Below are positions 1 to 6,133 of a stretch of DNA of 8,505 bases, in pieces. Each line of letters opens with the position of its first letter. Positions within the stretch are counted from its first letter, which is position 1. A program made the translations under genes and the position numbers. The stretch spans positions 1 through 8,505 of the forward strand of contig JALZUV010000255.1 of the NCBI GenBank assembly GCA_023301245.1. Direction: 5' to 3'. The stretch comes from Rickettsiales bacterium (lineage in GTDB: Bacteria > Pseudomonadota > Alphaproteobacteria > Rickettsiales > JALZUV01). Under the pieces are notes generated by a model. That model did not search any database, was not told the DNA's origin, and saw nothing but the letters and a program-made list of their open reading frames with translations.

Positions 1-867
1 TGGCGTAGGGCGGGGCGAATTATTCCGCTCTATCTCTTAACGATGCTGGTATTTGCCCTTTTAGTTGAGCCGCGCCTTTTTAGTGTGCATCATATTGTTA
101 ATTGGTTGGCACATTTCACCTTTACCCACCCGTTCCATCCGCAGACTTTCGGATCAATCAACGGTATTAATTGGACGATTGGTGTGGAGGTGCATTTCTA
201 CTTGTTTGCACTTATTACTTCGCCATGGTGGGTGCGAAGAAACCCTCTGACTGTACTTCTTACGGGCATATTGATTGCATGGTTAATGCGTTATGGCGCA
301 GTGATTACAGGAGAGAAGATGGGCTTAGTGGCAGGACAAATTTTTCCTCTGGCCATTCAAATGCCGATGATGCTAGATGAATTTGCCGCTGGAATGGCAT
401 TAGCACTTCTCATTAAACGTTTTCCTTTGGAAAGCTGGCGCGGTTCAAAAATGGTTCAAGGGTTGCTTTTAGGCGGATTATCGCTCGCATTACTCGTGAT
501 TGCGATGAAGCTCTACTGGATGGATGCCGAATATTGGAGCAACCCAAATATGGTTATCTTCTGGCGTAGCTCCATTGCGATTGCCTTTGCTTCATTGCTG
601 GCATTTTTCATATGGCTTCCCCCGCTTAAAAACCCTCCTATGCTGTATCGTGGGCTTTATTACTTAGGGGATATCAGCTACGGAATTTACCTGTGGCATG
701 TGATTGTGATTGAGTTATTTAAGCCCCACCTTATCGGTCAGCCATCGCTTTACTTGCTAGCGACCATGCCAGTGACATTGCTACTGGCTGCTGCCAGTTG
801 GCATTGGTTGGAAAAACCGCTGATTAAGTGGAGTAAAGCGCGTAGCCTTACTTCTCGAAATTCTTAA
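1..867 (+). CDS. Acyltransferase family 3 (OafA-like) membrane protein, 5' end cut by window
   Basis: The reading frame is open from base 1, so the gene starts outside the window; 288 C-terminal residues are visible. The first visible residues read WRRAGRIIPLYLL, matching the R-R-x-x-R-I-x-P-x-Y motif that ends the first part of acyltransferase-3 proteins. The family hallmark WTIGVEVHFYLF follows (fragment residues 58-69), and GDISYGIYLWH lies near bases 670-702. Many hydrophobic segments in between indicate an integral inner-membrane protein. The family transfers acetyl or other acyl groups to sugars of LPS O-antigen, capsule, exopolysaccharide or antibiotics; the substrate here cannot be told. 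The missing N-terminus, probably some 80-90 residues, would carry the conserved N-terminal part of the domain, including the proposed catalytic His. The gene converges on pepA and the two overlap by 20 bp. The family call is firm; the substrate is unknown. Confidence 0.9.
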   Translation, partial: WRRAGRIIPLYLLTMLVFALLVEPRLFSVHHIVNWLAHFTFTHPFHPQTFGSINGINWTIGVEVHFYLFALITSPWWVRRNPLTVLLTGILIAWLMRYGAVITGEKMGLVAGQIFPLAIQMPMMLDEFAAGMALALLIKRFPLESWRGSKMVQGLLLGGLSLALLVIAMKLYWMDAEYWSNPNMVIFWRSSIAIAFASLLAFFIWLPPLKNPPMLYRGLYYLGDISYGIYLWHVIVIELFKPHLIGQPSLYLLATMPVTLLLAAASWHWLEKPLIKWSKARSLTSRNS

Positions 868-2362
868 CAATCATTTGGTTTAGTAGGCGTACGCCAAAGC
901 CACTAGCGCCCTTCGGGGTAATGTCAGTCGCTTTGCTGGCCGTGGCCACGCCTGCAATATCCATATGTGCCCATGGTAGGTCATTGACGAACCGCTTTAG
1001 GAACTGTGCCGCGGTGATAGAGCCACCCCAGCGGCCTGAGCTGATGTTTTGTACATCGGCAATAGGCGAGTCAATAAGCTCGTCATATTCAGGGCCCATA
1101 GGTAAGCGCCACATTTTTTCACCTGTGGCTTTGCTCGCCTCTAAGATACGCTCTGATAGCTCATCGTCATTCGAGAAGAGCCCGCCAGTTGTTTCACCTA
1201 GCGCGACAAGAATAGCGCCCGTGAGTGTCGCTAAATCGACCATGAATTGAGGCTTAAATTTATCTTGGCAATACCATAGGCAATCGGCCAGCACGAGGCG
1301 GCCTTCTGCATCGGTATTGAGCACCTCAATGGTTTGACCTGAAAGTGAGGTCACCACATCGCCAGGGCGAGTGGCATTGCCATCTGGCATGTTTTCAACA
1401 AGACCGACAATACCAATGACATTAGCTTTGGCTTTGCGCTTTGCTAGTGCCATCATTAGGCCAACGACAGTGCCTGATCCGCCCATGTCCATTTTCATCT
1501 CGCCCATACCTGAAGAAGGCTTGATGCTGATACCGCCTGTATCGAAGGTGACACCTTTACCAACGAAGGCGATAGGTTGATCTTTTTTCTTGCCGCCCTC
1601 CCATTTCATAATGACCATTTTCGATTCTTTAACCGAGCCTTGGCCAACGCTAAGTAAAGAGCCAAAGCCTAACTTAGTCATTTCTTTCTCGCCGAGGATT
1701 TCAATTTTAACACCTAAAGGGGCGAGAGTTTTATCGATAAGTTTCGCGTAGCTTTCAGGTTCAATAATATTGCCTGGCTCATTTACGAGGTCGCGGGTGA
1801 AGAATACTCCCTCCAGTACTTTCAACTCCGTATCGAATAGCTTGCTGGCTTCTTCTGAGTCTTCTACGGCGATAGTCACACTTTCTAGTGTGGGCTTATC
1901 GCTGTCCTTTTGCTTGGTTTTATATTTATCAAAACGGTAGGACTTAAGCTGTAGGCCTGTAGCTAAGCGCATTGCGGCTTCAGCATCAGTTAGATTACAG
2001 CCCTTTACGGGGTGGTATAAGATGCTGGCTTGTTTTGCGCCAAGGCTATTAAGCTCTCCAAGTAATTTACCGCCAATTTCTTCGTGGCAAATCGTGCCGA
2101 GTTCTTTGCCTTTGCCCATGCCCACTAAAATAAGCTGGTCATATTCTAGGCCTTCAGGTGCGAGAATGGTAAGGATTTGTTTCTTTTTGCCTTCAAAACG
2201 GCTGCCTGCAATGGCTTTTTTAATTTTTCCAGAAGTATCGCTATCAATATCTGATGCCCATTTTGGTAGGGTTTTTCCTTCAGGAAGGGGAAGAATCAGC
2301 GCTCCACGCGCAGTTTTAGCAGTGGGTTTAAAGCGGGCGACTTGAGCGAATGAAATATCCAT
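848..2362 (-). CDS. pepA: Leucyl aminopeptidase, peptidase family M17
   Basis: The 504-residue product has the full length of bacterial PepA. It is a cytosolic, usually hexameric, two-metal enzyme that removes N-terminal residues, preferably leucine, from peptides. The N-terminal macro-like domain is variable. The C-terminal catalytic domain is intact: K269 in VGKGVTFDTGG, D274, K281 in SIKPS, D292 in KMDMGG, and D351/E353/R355 in the M17 signature NTDAEGRL. These positions sit one residue before the E. coli metal ligands and catalytic Lys/Arg. The ATG start is supported by an AAGGA ribosome-binding site about 7 bases upstream. mipZ lies upstream on the same strand, 86 bp away, so co-transcription is possible, but no shared function is evident. 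The 3' end overlaps the acyltransferase gene by 20 bp. E. coli PepA also binds DNA at cer sites; nothing here indicates that role. Confidence 0.97.
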   Translation of the reverse strand: MDISFAQVARFKPTAKTARGALILPLPEGKTLPKWASDIDSDTSGKIKKAIAGSRFEGKKKQILTILAPEGLEYDQLILVGMGKGKELGTICHEEIGGKLLGELNSLGAKQASILYHPVKGCNLTDAEAAMRLATGLQLKSYRFDKYKTKQKDSDKPTLESVTIAVEDSEEASKLFDTELKVLEGVFFTRDLVNEPGNIIEPESYAKLIDKTLAPLGVKIEILGEKEMTKLGFGSLLSVGQGSVKESKMVIMKWEGGKKKDQPIAFVGKGVTFDTGGISIKPSSGMGEMKMDMGGSGTVVGLMMALAKRKAKANVIGIVGLVENMPDGNATRPGDVVTSLSGQTIEVLNTDAEGRLVLADCLWYCQDKFKPQFMVDLATLTGAILVALGETTGGLFSNDDELSERILEASKATGEKMWRLPMGPEYDELIDSPIADVQNISSGRWGGSITAAQFLKRFVNDLPWAHMDIAGVATASKATDITPKGASGFGVRLLNQMIVKNFEK

Positions 2363-2448
2363 GAGAATTCCTTATGAAACGAAGTTAAAGACAGCATAAA
2401 TTAGCGCGTGCAGTAGGCACGGTGCAAGTAAAATACGTTGAAAGGCGA

Positions 2449-3528
2449 TTAAGAGGCCGCTGCGACTTCTTTTTCCTGCTTATAAGCCGCAGGGCTAACC
2501 GTTTTTTCTGCTGGAGTTTTTGCTTTTGCCGTAACTTTCGCTGCATCGTCATTGGCTGACTCTTTAGCTTTTACGATTTTCTTCCTAGCGGATGCAGGTT
2601 TTTTCGTATCTTTTTTCTCCGGCTTCGTACGCATTTCACTGATGCGTTCATCAATCTTGGCGATTTTGAGCGTTTTCAGCAGGTCACGCACTTCTTGGCG
2701 AGCGGTGATATGCGACATAGAGACATTCACATTGTTGCTCACATCCATAATATCAAGCACGGTTAGGCCTTGTAAGAATAGCTCACGGTAAATTACACGC
2801 TCACTAAAGCCTGGTGCAACACGGAAGCCAATGCGGCGCGAGAGTTCGGTTAGCACTTGGTTCATGTAGCGTTTATTGCGTGCATCAATGGTGGTTAAGC
2901 GGTTACGCATTACAATCCACTCAATGCTTCCGCCGTCGCGCTTGGCGCGGCTTAGCTTCTGTTCCCATACCATTTCGGAATAGATAGAGGGGCGAATTAC
3001 CCGCATGGTCGCACCATCAACGGTGGCCAGTACATCTAAATCAACGAAGCTATCGTTGATGGGAGTGATTACAGTATCAGCGTAAGAATGTGCTAGGCGC
3101 GACAAGTAAGTATCGTTACCGGGGCTGTCGATGATAACGAAGTCATTTTCTTCCATCAGGCGTTCAATGCCGCCAGTAAAGCGTTCGCGCTCATCGCTTT
3201 GTGCATCATCTACAATATTGAATGGGCTCTTTTGAATCACCATGTGGGTAGATTCAGGCAGGGTAACATCTTGCTTGCGGATGGTATGTTTGCGATTTTC
3301 CATATAGCGCGAAAGCGTTCGCTGGCGCGAATCAATATCAACCGTGCCGACTTTAAAGCCAAGGCGCAGCAGTGCGACAATTAGGTGCATGGTGGTGGTC
3401 GTTTTACCTGAGCCACCTTTTTCGTTACCTGTGACAATTACATGTGCCTGTTTTTTATTTAAAGCAGGACCCGCCGCTTGCGCGGTTTCGGTCATTGTCG
3501 TTTCTTTTTTAGAGCCAAATATCTGCAT
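2449..3528 (-). CDS. mipZ: MipZ-type division-plane positioning ATPase (ParA/MinD superfamily) with extended C-terminal tail
   Basis: The product has 359 residues. The deviant Walker A motif GNEKGGSGKTT (residues 34-44) has both lysines, K37 and K42. Walker A' is VDIDSRQRT (63-71) and Walker B is FVIIDSPG (130-137). Several stretches are characteristic of Caulobacter MipZ rather than plasmid ParA: TPINDSFVDLD (155-165), VMRNRL (206-211) and ERVIYRELF (243-251). In Caulobacter, MipZ dimerises with ATP, binds ParB near the origin and DNA non-specifically, and inhibits FtsZ polymerisation away from midcell. Residues from about 301 to 359 form a Lys/Ala-rich low-complexity tail absent from Caulobacter MipZ. 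About 28 residues also precede the core. The ATG at 3528 has GAGGG about 4 bases upstream; an in-frame ATG at 3495 is the alternative but has a weaker ribosome-binding site. No parB is visible in the window. The family call is firm; the function of the tail is unknown. Confidence 0.92.
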   Translation of the reverse strand: MQIFGSKKETTMTETAQAAGPALNKKQAHVIVTGNEKGGSGKTTTTMHLIVALLRLGFKVGTVDIDSRQRTLSRYMENRKHTIRKQDVTLPESTHMVIQKSPFNIVDDAQSDERERFTGGIERLMEENDFVIIDSPGNDTYLSRLAHSYADTVITPINDSFVDLDVLATVDGATMRVIRPSIYSEMVWEQKLSRAKRDGGSIEWIVMRNRLTTIDARNKRYMNQVLTELSRRIGFRVAPGFSERVIYRELFLQGLTVLDIMDVSNNVNVSMSHITARQEVRDLLKTLKIAKIDERISEMRTKPEKKDTKKPASARKKIVKAKESANDDAAKVTAKAKTPAEKTVSPAAYKQEKEVAAAS

Positions 3529-3620
3529 GTTCCCTCATCATTTAAGTCTTATTTTTGTTGTTATAGACTTTGACGAAAGTTACGCTATTTTGCCCAATGA
3601 GTAAAGCGATTGGATAAAAA

Positions 3621-3920
3621 ATGTCAGACCAAGTACCTAAAGCACTGAAAATTGTTGTTATTTCGATGGGAGTATTGATACTCGGCGGCTTTTTATGGGT
3701 TGGCGCGGTGATAGTAAGCCGTGCGGGCGAGACAGCAGAGGCGGCCTCTAAGCCTGTAAATGTGGCGGAAGATTGCCGCCAAGTTGCGCTGCCAGCGCCG
3801 CCAAATGCGAAACTAGAGTTTGAAGGTGGCGAATGGCTGGTGACGGGAAAGTACGAAGTACGCCGCTACACACCTTGCGGAGAGTTGATACAGATTACTA
3901 CTTTAACGGGTGATGTGTGA
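3621..3920 (+). CDS. Small single-pass membrane protein of unknown function
   Basis: The 99-residue product has one predicted membrane segment (about residues 9-33) followed by a soluble domain of about 65 residues. I do not recognise it with certainty. Its layout, one N-terminal helix plus a short domain ending in alternating beta-like stretches (EWLVTG, YEVRRYTP, ELIQITTL), resembles small alphaproteobacterial membrane proteins annotated only as DUFs. Two cysteines (C52 and C86) flank the soluble domain and could form a disulfide if that domain is periplasmic; this is inference. The ATG is preceded by TTGGATAAAAA, a weak but acceptable GGA ribosome-binding site. The gene is divergent from mipZ with a 92-bp gap, so the two probably have back-to-back promoters. 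A stem-loop begins right after its stop codon. Confidence 0.75.
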   Translation: MSDQVPKALKIVVISMGVLILGGFLWVGAVIVSRAGETAEAASKPVNVAEDCRQVALPAPPNAKLEFEGGEWLVTGKYEVRRYTPCGELIQITTLTGDV

Positions 3921-3921
3921 C

Positions 3922-3965
3922 GTTTAGGTTAAAAAGGTCGCAAAACTCTTGGAATTAACCTAGAT
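3922..3965 (+). repeat. Inverted repeat just after the stop codon of the small membrane protein gene
   Basis: TAGGTTAA (3925-3932) is perfectly complementary to TTAACCTA (3955-3962), with a 22-base loop. Three more outer pairs (T-G, T-A, G-T) extend the stem in RNA to 11 pairs. It begins within a few bases of the TGA stop. No T-run follows, so it is not a classical intrinsic terminator. It may protect the mRNA 3' end or belong to a larger structured region extending to base 4088. Confidence 0.45.
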
Positions 3966-4030
3966 TGTAACATGAGGTTCATAAATAAAATAAAATTTAT
4001 CGACTAGGCTAAGGGTTCATTCTTCATCCG

Positions 4031-4088
4031 CTTTAGCGCATGTACTCTGGATTTCCAGATCTTTTTAATACGTATTTATGCGCTAAAG
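4031..4088. repeat. Perfect 11-bp inverted repeat enclosing smaller palindromes
   Basis: CTTTAGCGCAT (4031-4041) is exactly repeated in reverse complement as ATGCGCTAAAG (4078-4088). Inside lie a second perfect inverted repeat, TCTGGA-TT-TCCAGA (4046-4059), and the 10-bp palindrome AATACGTATT (4067-4076). The three are nested and do not conflict, so an RNA or a DNA cruciform could form a branched structure. The region lies in a 197-bp gene-free stretch, 29 bp before the next ATG. It could be a structured leader, a small RNA, a protein-binding site or a small palindromic repeat element; the sequence alone does not decide. Confidence 0.6.
4046..4066 (+). terminator. Possible weak intrinsic terminator within the nested repeat
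   Basis: A short hairpin (TCTGG-ATTT-CCAGA, with one more possible A-T pair) is followed directly by TCTTTTT. This fits a Rho-independent terminator on the + strand. It would end transcription of the small membrane protein gene 126 bp upstream, or attenuate transcription into the next gene. The stem is short and not very GC-rich, so efficiency is doubtful. Confidence 0.4.
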
Positions 4089-4117
4089 TTATTTTTTAAT
4101 TCTTAAAATTTTTAATT

Positions 4118-4495
4118 ATGCAAAAGTTGATGCTTTTTCTAATTACCTTACTGGTACTTGCTTTATTTTTAGTCTGCCTAGGCTGGTACAAAGATGTATC
4201 TCGAGAAAATGAAGCACAAGATAAATTAAGTGCTTTTACGCAATCCTTGAGCTTGGAGCGTTTACATTGTGACTCGTTAACGGCGCAACTTGTAACTCAA
4301 GATTCAATCTTAGTAGTACAAGACTCGTTAATCGCGAATTTGCAAAGTAAAAGCTACCGCTTTGATTATGGTCAGCTTTCTACCGAACTACCCACTGGGT
4401 ATTCGATAGAATACCAAGAGCTTGGCAGCGGCAAACGCGAGGTGCGCATTATTGCGCCGATGCTAAGTAATCTAACCGTTAAGCGGTCAGATTAA
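4118..4495 (+). CDS. Unrecognised membrane-anchored coiled-coil protein
   Basis: The product has 125 residues. Residues 4-23 are strongly hydrophobic and end in a Cys, forming an N-terminal membrane anchor or uncleaved signal. Residues about 28-78 look like a coiled coil, with a DS-rich quasi-repeat: CDSLTAQLVT, QDSILVV, QDSLIAN. A short C-terminal domain (79-125) appears beta-rich, with FDYGQLSTELPTGYSIEYQEL and REVRIIAP. I do not recognise the family, and no function is assigned. No Shine-Dalgarno sequence precedes the ATG, where the sequence is AT-only for several bases; an in-frame ATG at 4130 is an alternative start and also lacks one. The gene stands alone between a repeat-rich leader and a strong terminator, which supports it being an independent transcription unit. 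The DSL-type repeats recall Bacteroidetes proteins, so lateral origin is possible but unproven. Confidence 0.65.
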   Translation: MQKLMLFLITLLVLALFLVCLGWYKDVSRENEAQDKLSAFTQSLSLERLHCDSLTAQLVTQDSILVVQDSLIANLQSKSYRFDYGQLSTELPTGYSIEYQELGSGKREVRIIAPMLSNLTVKRSD

Positions 4496-4513
4496 TGCCA
4501 TTTAAATTTTTCT

Positions 4514-4552
4514 AAGAAAGCCCTGTTTCCGTGTGGAATGGGGCTTTTCTTT
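4514..4552. terminator. Bidirectional intrinsic terminator
   Basis: AAAGCCC (4517-4523) pairs with GGGCTTT (4541-4547), and an inner TTCC-GTGT-GGAA stem completes a long hairpin. On the + strand the stem runs into TTTTCTTT. On the - strand it runs into TTTCTT. It lies 19 bp after the stop of the coiled-coil gene and 3 bp after the stop of ribH, so it can serve both convergent genes. Confidence 0.85.
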
Positions 4553-4554
4553 GC

Positions 4555-4974
4555 CTAAATTTTGGATTTTAATTCGAATAATGCGATGGCGGCATTGGCG
4601 GCATCAGCGCCTTTGTTCTTTTTATCAACGCTTGCGCGGGCCCATGCTTGGTCGCGGGTTTCGACCGTGAGAATGCCATTGCCGATGGGGGCTTGATGCT
4701 CTAGCGCCAAATCCATGAGTGCGCGGCTGCTTTCGCCTGCCACCACATCGTAATGCGCAGTTTCGCCGCGTATGACGGTGCCTAGTGCGATATATCCATC
4801 GTACTTGCCGCTTTCAATGCCATAGCGAATGGCTTGTGGAATTTCCAATGCGCCGGGCACTTCAATAGTGTCATATTCATAGGCGTGAGAGCGTAACTTA
4901 GCGATTGCACCCTTTAATAATTCATCGGCTAATTCACGGTAAAAATTGCCTGAAACCACTAAAATTTTCTTCAT
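4555..4974 (-). CDS. ribH: 6,7-dimethyl-8-ribityllumazine synthase
   Basis: This cytosolic enzyme condenses 5-amino-6-ribitylaminouracil with 3,4-dihydroxy-2-butanone 4-phosphate, the penultimate step of riboflavin synthesis. It usually forms pentamers or icosahedral shells. The motifs are complete: VPGALEIPQAI (39-49), GTVIRGETAHYDVV (65-78, with the catalytic-type His at 74), GILTV (100-104) and KGADAANAA (121-129). I chose the ATG at 4974 (139 residues, MKKILVVSG), because AGGG lies 8 bases before it and the family normally starts there. An upstream ATG at 4992 would add six residues but lacks a ribosome-binding site. In many Alphaproteobacteria ribH sits with other rib genes and nusB; here it stands alone, ending at a bidirectional terminator and divergent from mlaA. 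Confidence 0.96.
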   Translation of the reverse strand: MKKILVVSGNFYRELADELLKGAIAKLRSHAYEYDTIEVPGALEIPQAIRYGIESGKYDGYIALGTVIRGETAHYDVVAGESSRALMDLALEHQAPIGNGILTVETRDQAWARASVDKKNKGADAANAAIALFELKSKI

Positions 4975-5065
4975 TATCTTAACCCTATGCATTTTTTCAC
5001 TATAATTAGAGTCTCTTTGCTATAGTTTCATTTTAGTTTTAGCTAGTTAAATTGCAGGATATTCC

Positions 5066-5749
5066 ATGTTTAAATCTCTCGCCCTTATCGGTTTAATTTT
5101 TATGAGTTCGGCTTGTGCGCCTCAGGCCGAAGATCAAGGGTTCTATGAGCCTGTTGACCCTATTGAGTCTGTTAACCGCCAAGTATTGAACCTAAATGAC
5201 CAAATTGATAATTATCTCATTACTCCCATTGTAAATGGTTATAGATATTTACCCCACAAGTTAAGATTGGGCATTCGCAACGCACTAAATAATTTAAATG
5301 AACCATTCAGTGTGGCGAATAATCTGTTACAGGCTGATTTTCAAGGCGCAGGTAATGGGGTTGCCCGCTTTTTTATTAATAGCACCTACGGAATTGCTGG
5401 ATTGGTCGATGTTGCAGACTCAGAGCTTAACTTGAGGCCTGATAAAGAAGATATTGGGCAAACATTAGCCGTTTGGGGGCTGGGCGAAGGGCCTTACTTA
5501 ATGCTTCCTATTTTTGGGCCTTCAAATTTACGAGATGCTACGGGCTTTGCTGGGAAAATATTCCTCGACCCTGTCAATTATGCTGTGGATAATGATGCGT
5601 TCCAAGTTTCACGAACGGTTTTGACGGGCGCTGATACACGCGAAGCTTTCAGTAAACCTATTGAGAGTTTACGAAAAAACTCGCTAGATTTCTATGCAGC
5701 TGTACGCAGTGCTTATCATCAGATTAGAGTAGAGCAGATTAAGCATTAA
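5066..5749 (+). CDS. mlaA: MlaA (VacJ) family outer-membrane phospholipid-asymmetry lipoprotein
   Basis: The 227-residue product begins with a hydrophobic signal peptide ending in SSAC, so C17 is the probable lipidated cysteine. The -3 position is Ser rather than the usual Leu/Val, a slightly atypical lipobox. Family motifs follow in order: DPIESVNR (31-38), GYRYLP (58-63), RFFINSTYGIAGLVDVA (101-117), DIGQTLAVWGLGEGPYLMLP (129-148) and GPSNLRDATG (151-160). MlaA forms a doughnut-like channel in the inner leaflet of the outer membrane and passes mislocalised phospholipids to periplasmic MlaC, for return by the MlaFEDB transporter. No other mla gene is in the window, whereas many bacteria place mlaA with mlaC or the transporter. 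The ATG has AGGA about 8 bases upstream. The gene is divergent from ribH, and its stop is 3 bp from the convergent neighbour. Confidence 0.95.
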   Translation: MFKSLALIGLIFMSSACAPQAEDQGFYEPVDPIESVNRQVLNLNDQIDNYLITPIVNGYRYLPHKLRLGIRNALNNLNEPFSVANNLLQADFQGAGNGVARFFINSTYGIAGLVDVADSELNLRPDKEDIGQTLAVWGLGEGPYLMLPIFGPSNLRDATGFAGKIFLDPVNYAVDNDAFQVSRTVLTGADTREAFSKPIESLRKNSLDFYAAVRSAYHQIRVEQIKH

Positions 5750-5752
5750 TTC

Positions 5753-6115
5753 TCAAAATTTTCTAGGACGGCTTTTGCGCTCATCTCGCCACTCTAAGCT
5801 TCGTTCATCGTAAGTTTCGAGGGGGCGCGCGCCGCTAACAAAATCTTCAGCTAAATAAACCGCTTTACGCAATTGCGCTTCCGACAGGTTCATAATAGCG
5901 GGTTCCTTGATTTTATCGTACCAGCAGCCTTTGCAGGTATTATCGAGAATAATGCGCTGAAATGCTTCGACCTCTGCCACCTGCCATCCGCGCTCAGACG
6001 CTAACTCGGGCAGGTCTTCGCCAGTGGCTTGCCAGTAGCGTTTGCGCAATGCGTCCATACGTAATTGCTTGTTATTGCGCCGCCGTGTCGCTTTCTCATT
6101 GTCAGTCATGCTCAT
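5753..6115 (-). CDS. Small CxxC-containing conserved-looking hypothetical protein
   Basis: With the ATG at 6115 the product has 120 residues and is soluble, with a strongly basic N-terminus (ATRRRNNKQLRMDALRKRYW) and a basic end (ERKSRPRKF). A central CKGC pair (C61/C64) is followed by WYDKI, a proline-rich turn and a helical stretch, LSEAQLRKAVYLAEDFVSG. I do not recognise a named family, although the CWYDKI-to-SLEWR segment looks like conserved alphaproteobacterial hypotheticals. Two cysteines are too few for a classical zinc ribbon within one chain. The frame stays open upstream to a TTG at 6154, but that start would overlap scoB by 21 bp, so the ATG at 6115 (or the one at 6109) is preferred. 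Neither has a clear ribosome-binding site. The gene is divergent from scoB across about 18 bp and converges on mlaA. Confidence 0.7.
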   Translation of the reverse strand: MSMTDNEKATRRRNNKQLRMDALRKRYWQATGEDLPELASERGWQVAEVEAFQRIILDNTCKGCWYDKIKEPAIMNLSEAQLRKAVYLAEDFVSGARPLETYDERSLEWRDERKSRPRKF

Positions 6116-6133
6116 ATTAGGTAAAGCAATAGC

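Noticed and set aside
921..2345. Open frames on the + strand at 921-1250, 1371-1580 and 2022-2345
   Set aside because: They lie wholly antisense to pepA, whose protein is intact with all catalytic motifs; the antisense translations show no family motifs.
2449..3528. Plasmid-type ParA partition gene
   Set aside because: The NDSFVD, RNRL and VIYRELF stretches match MipZ, and no parB or parS-like repeats are nearby.
2552..3604. Open frames on the + strand at 2552-2791, 3199-3384 and 3344-3604
   Set aside because: They are antisense to mipZ or run into its upstream gap; the translations look like random hydrophobic or Ser/Arg-rich shadows.
3972..4007. 11-codon open frame that could be a leader peptide
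   Set aside because: There is no ribosome-binding site, the composition is AT-driven, and no run of regulatory codons is present.
4040..4099. 19-residue open frame inside the nested inverted repeat
   Set aside because: There is no ribosome-binding site, and the length is within chance expectation.
5001..5026. TATAAT (5001-5006) and TATAGT (5021-5026) as promoters between ribH and mlaA
   Set aside because: Neither has a recognisable -35 element at suitable spacing on either strand; the gap surely holds promoters, but I cannot place them.
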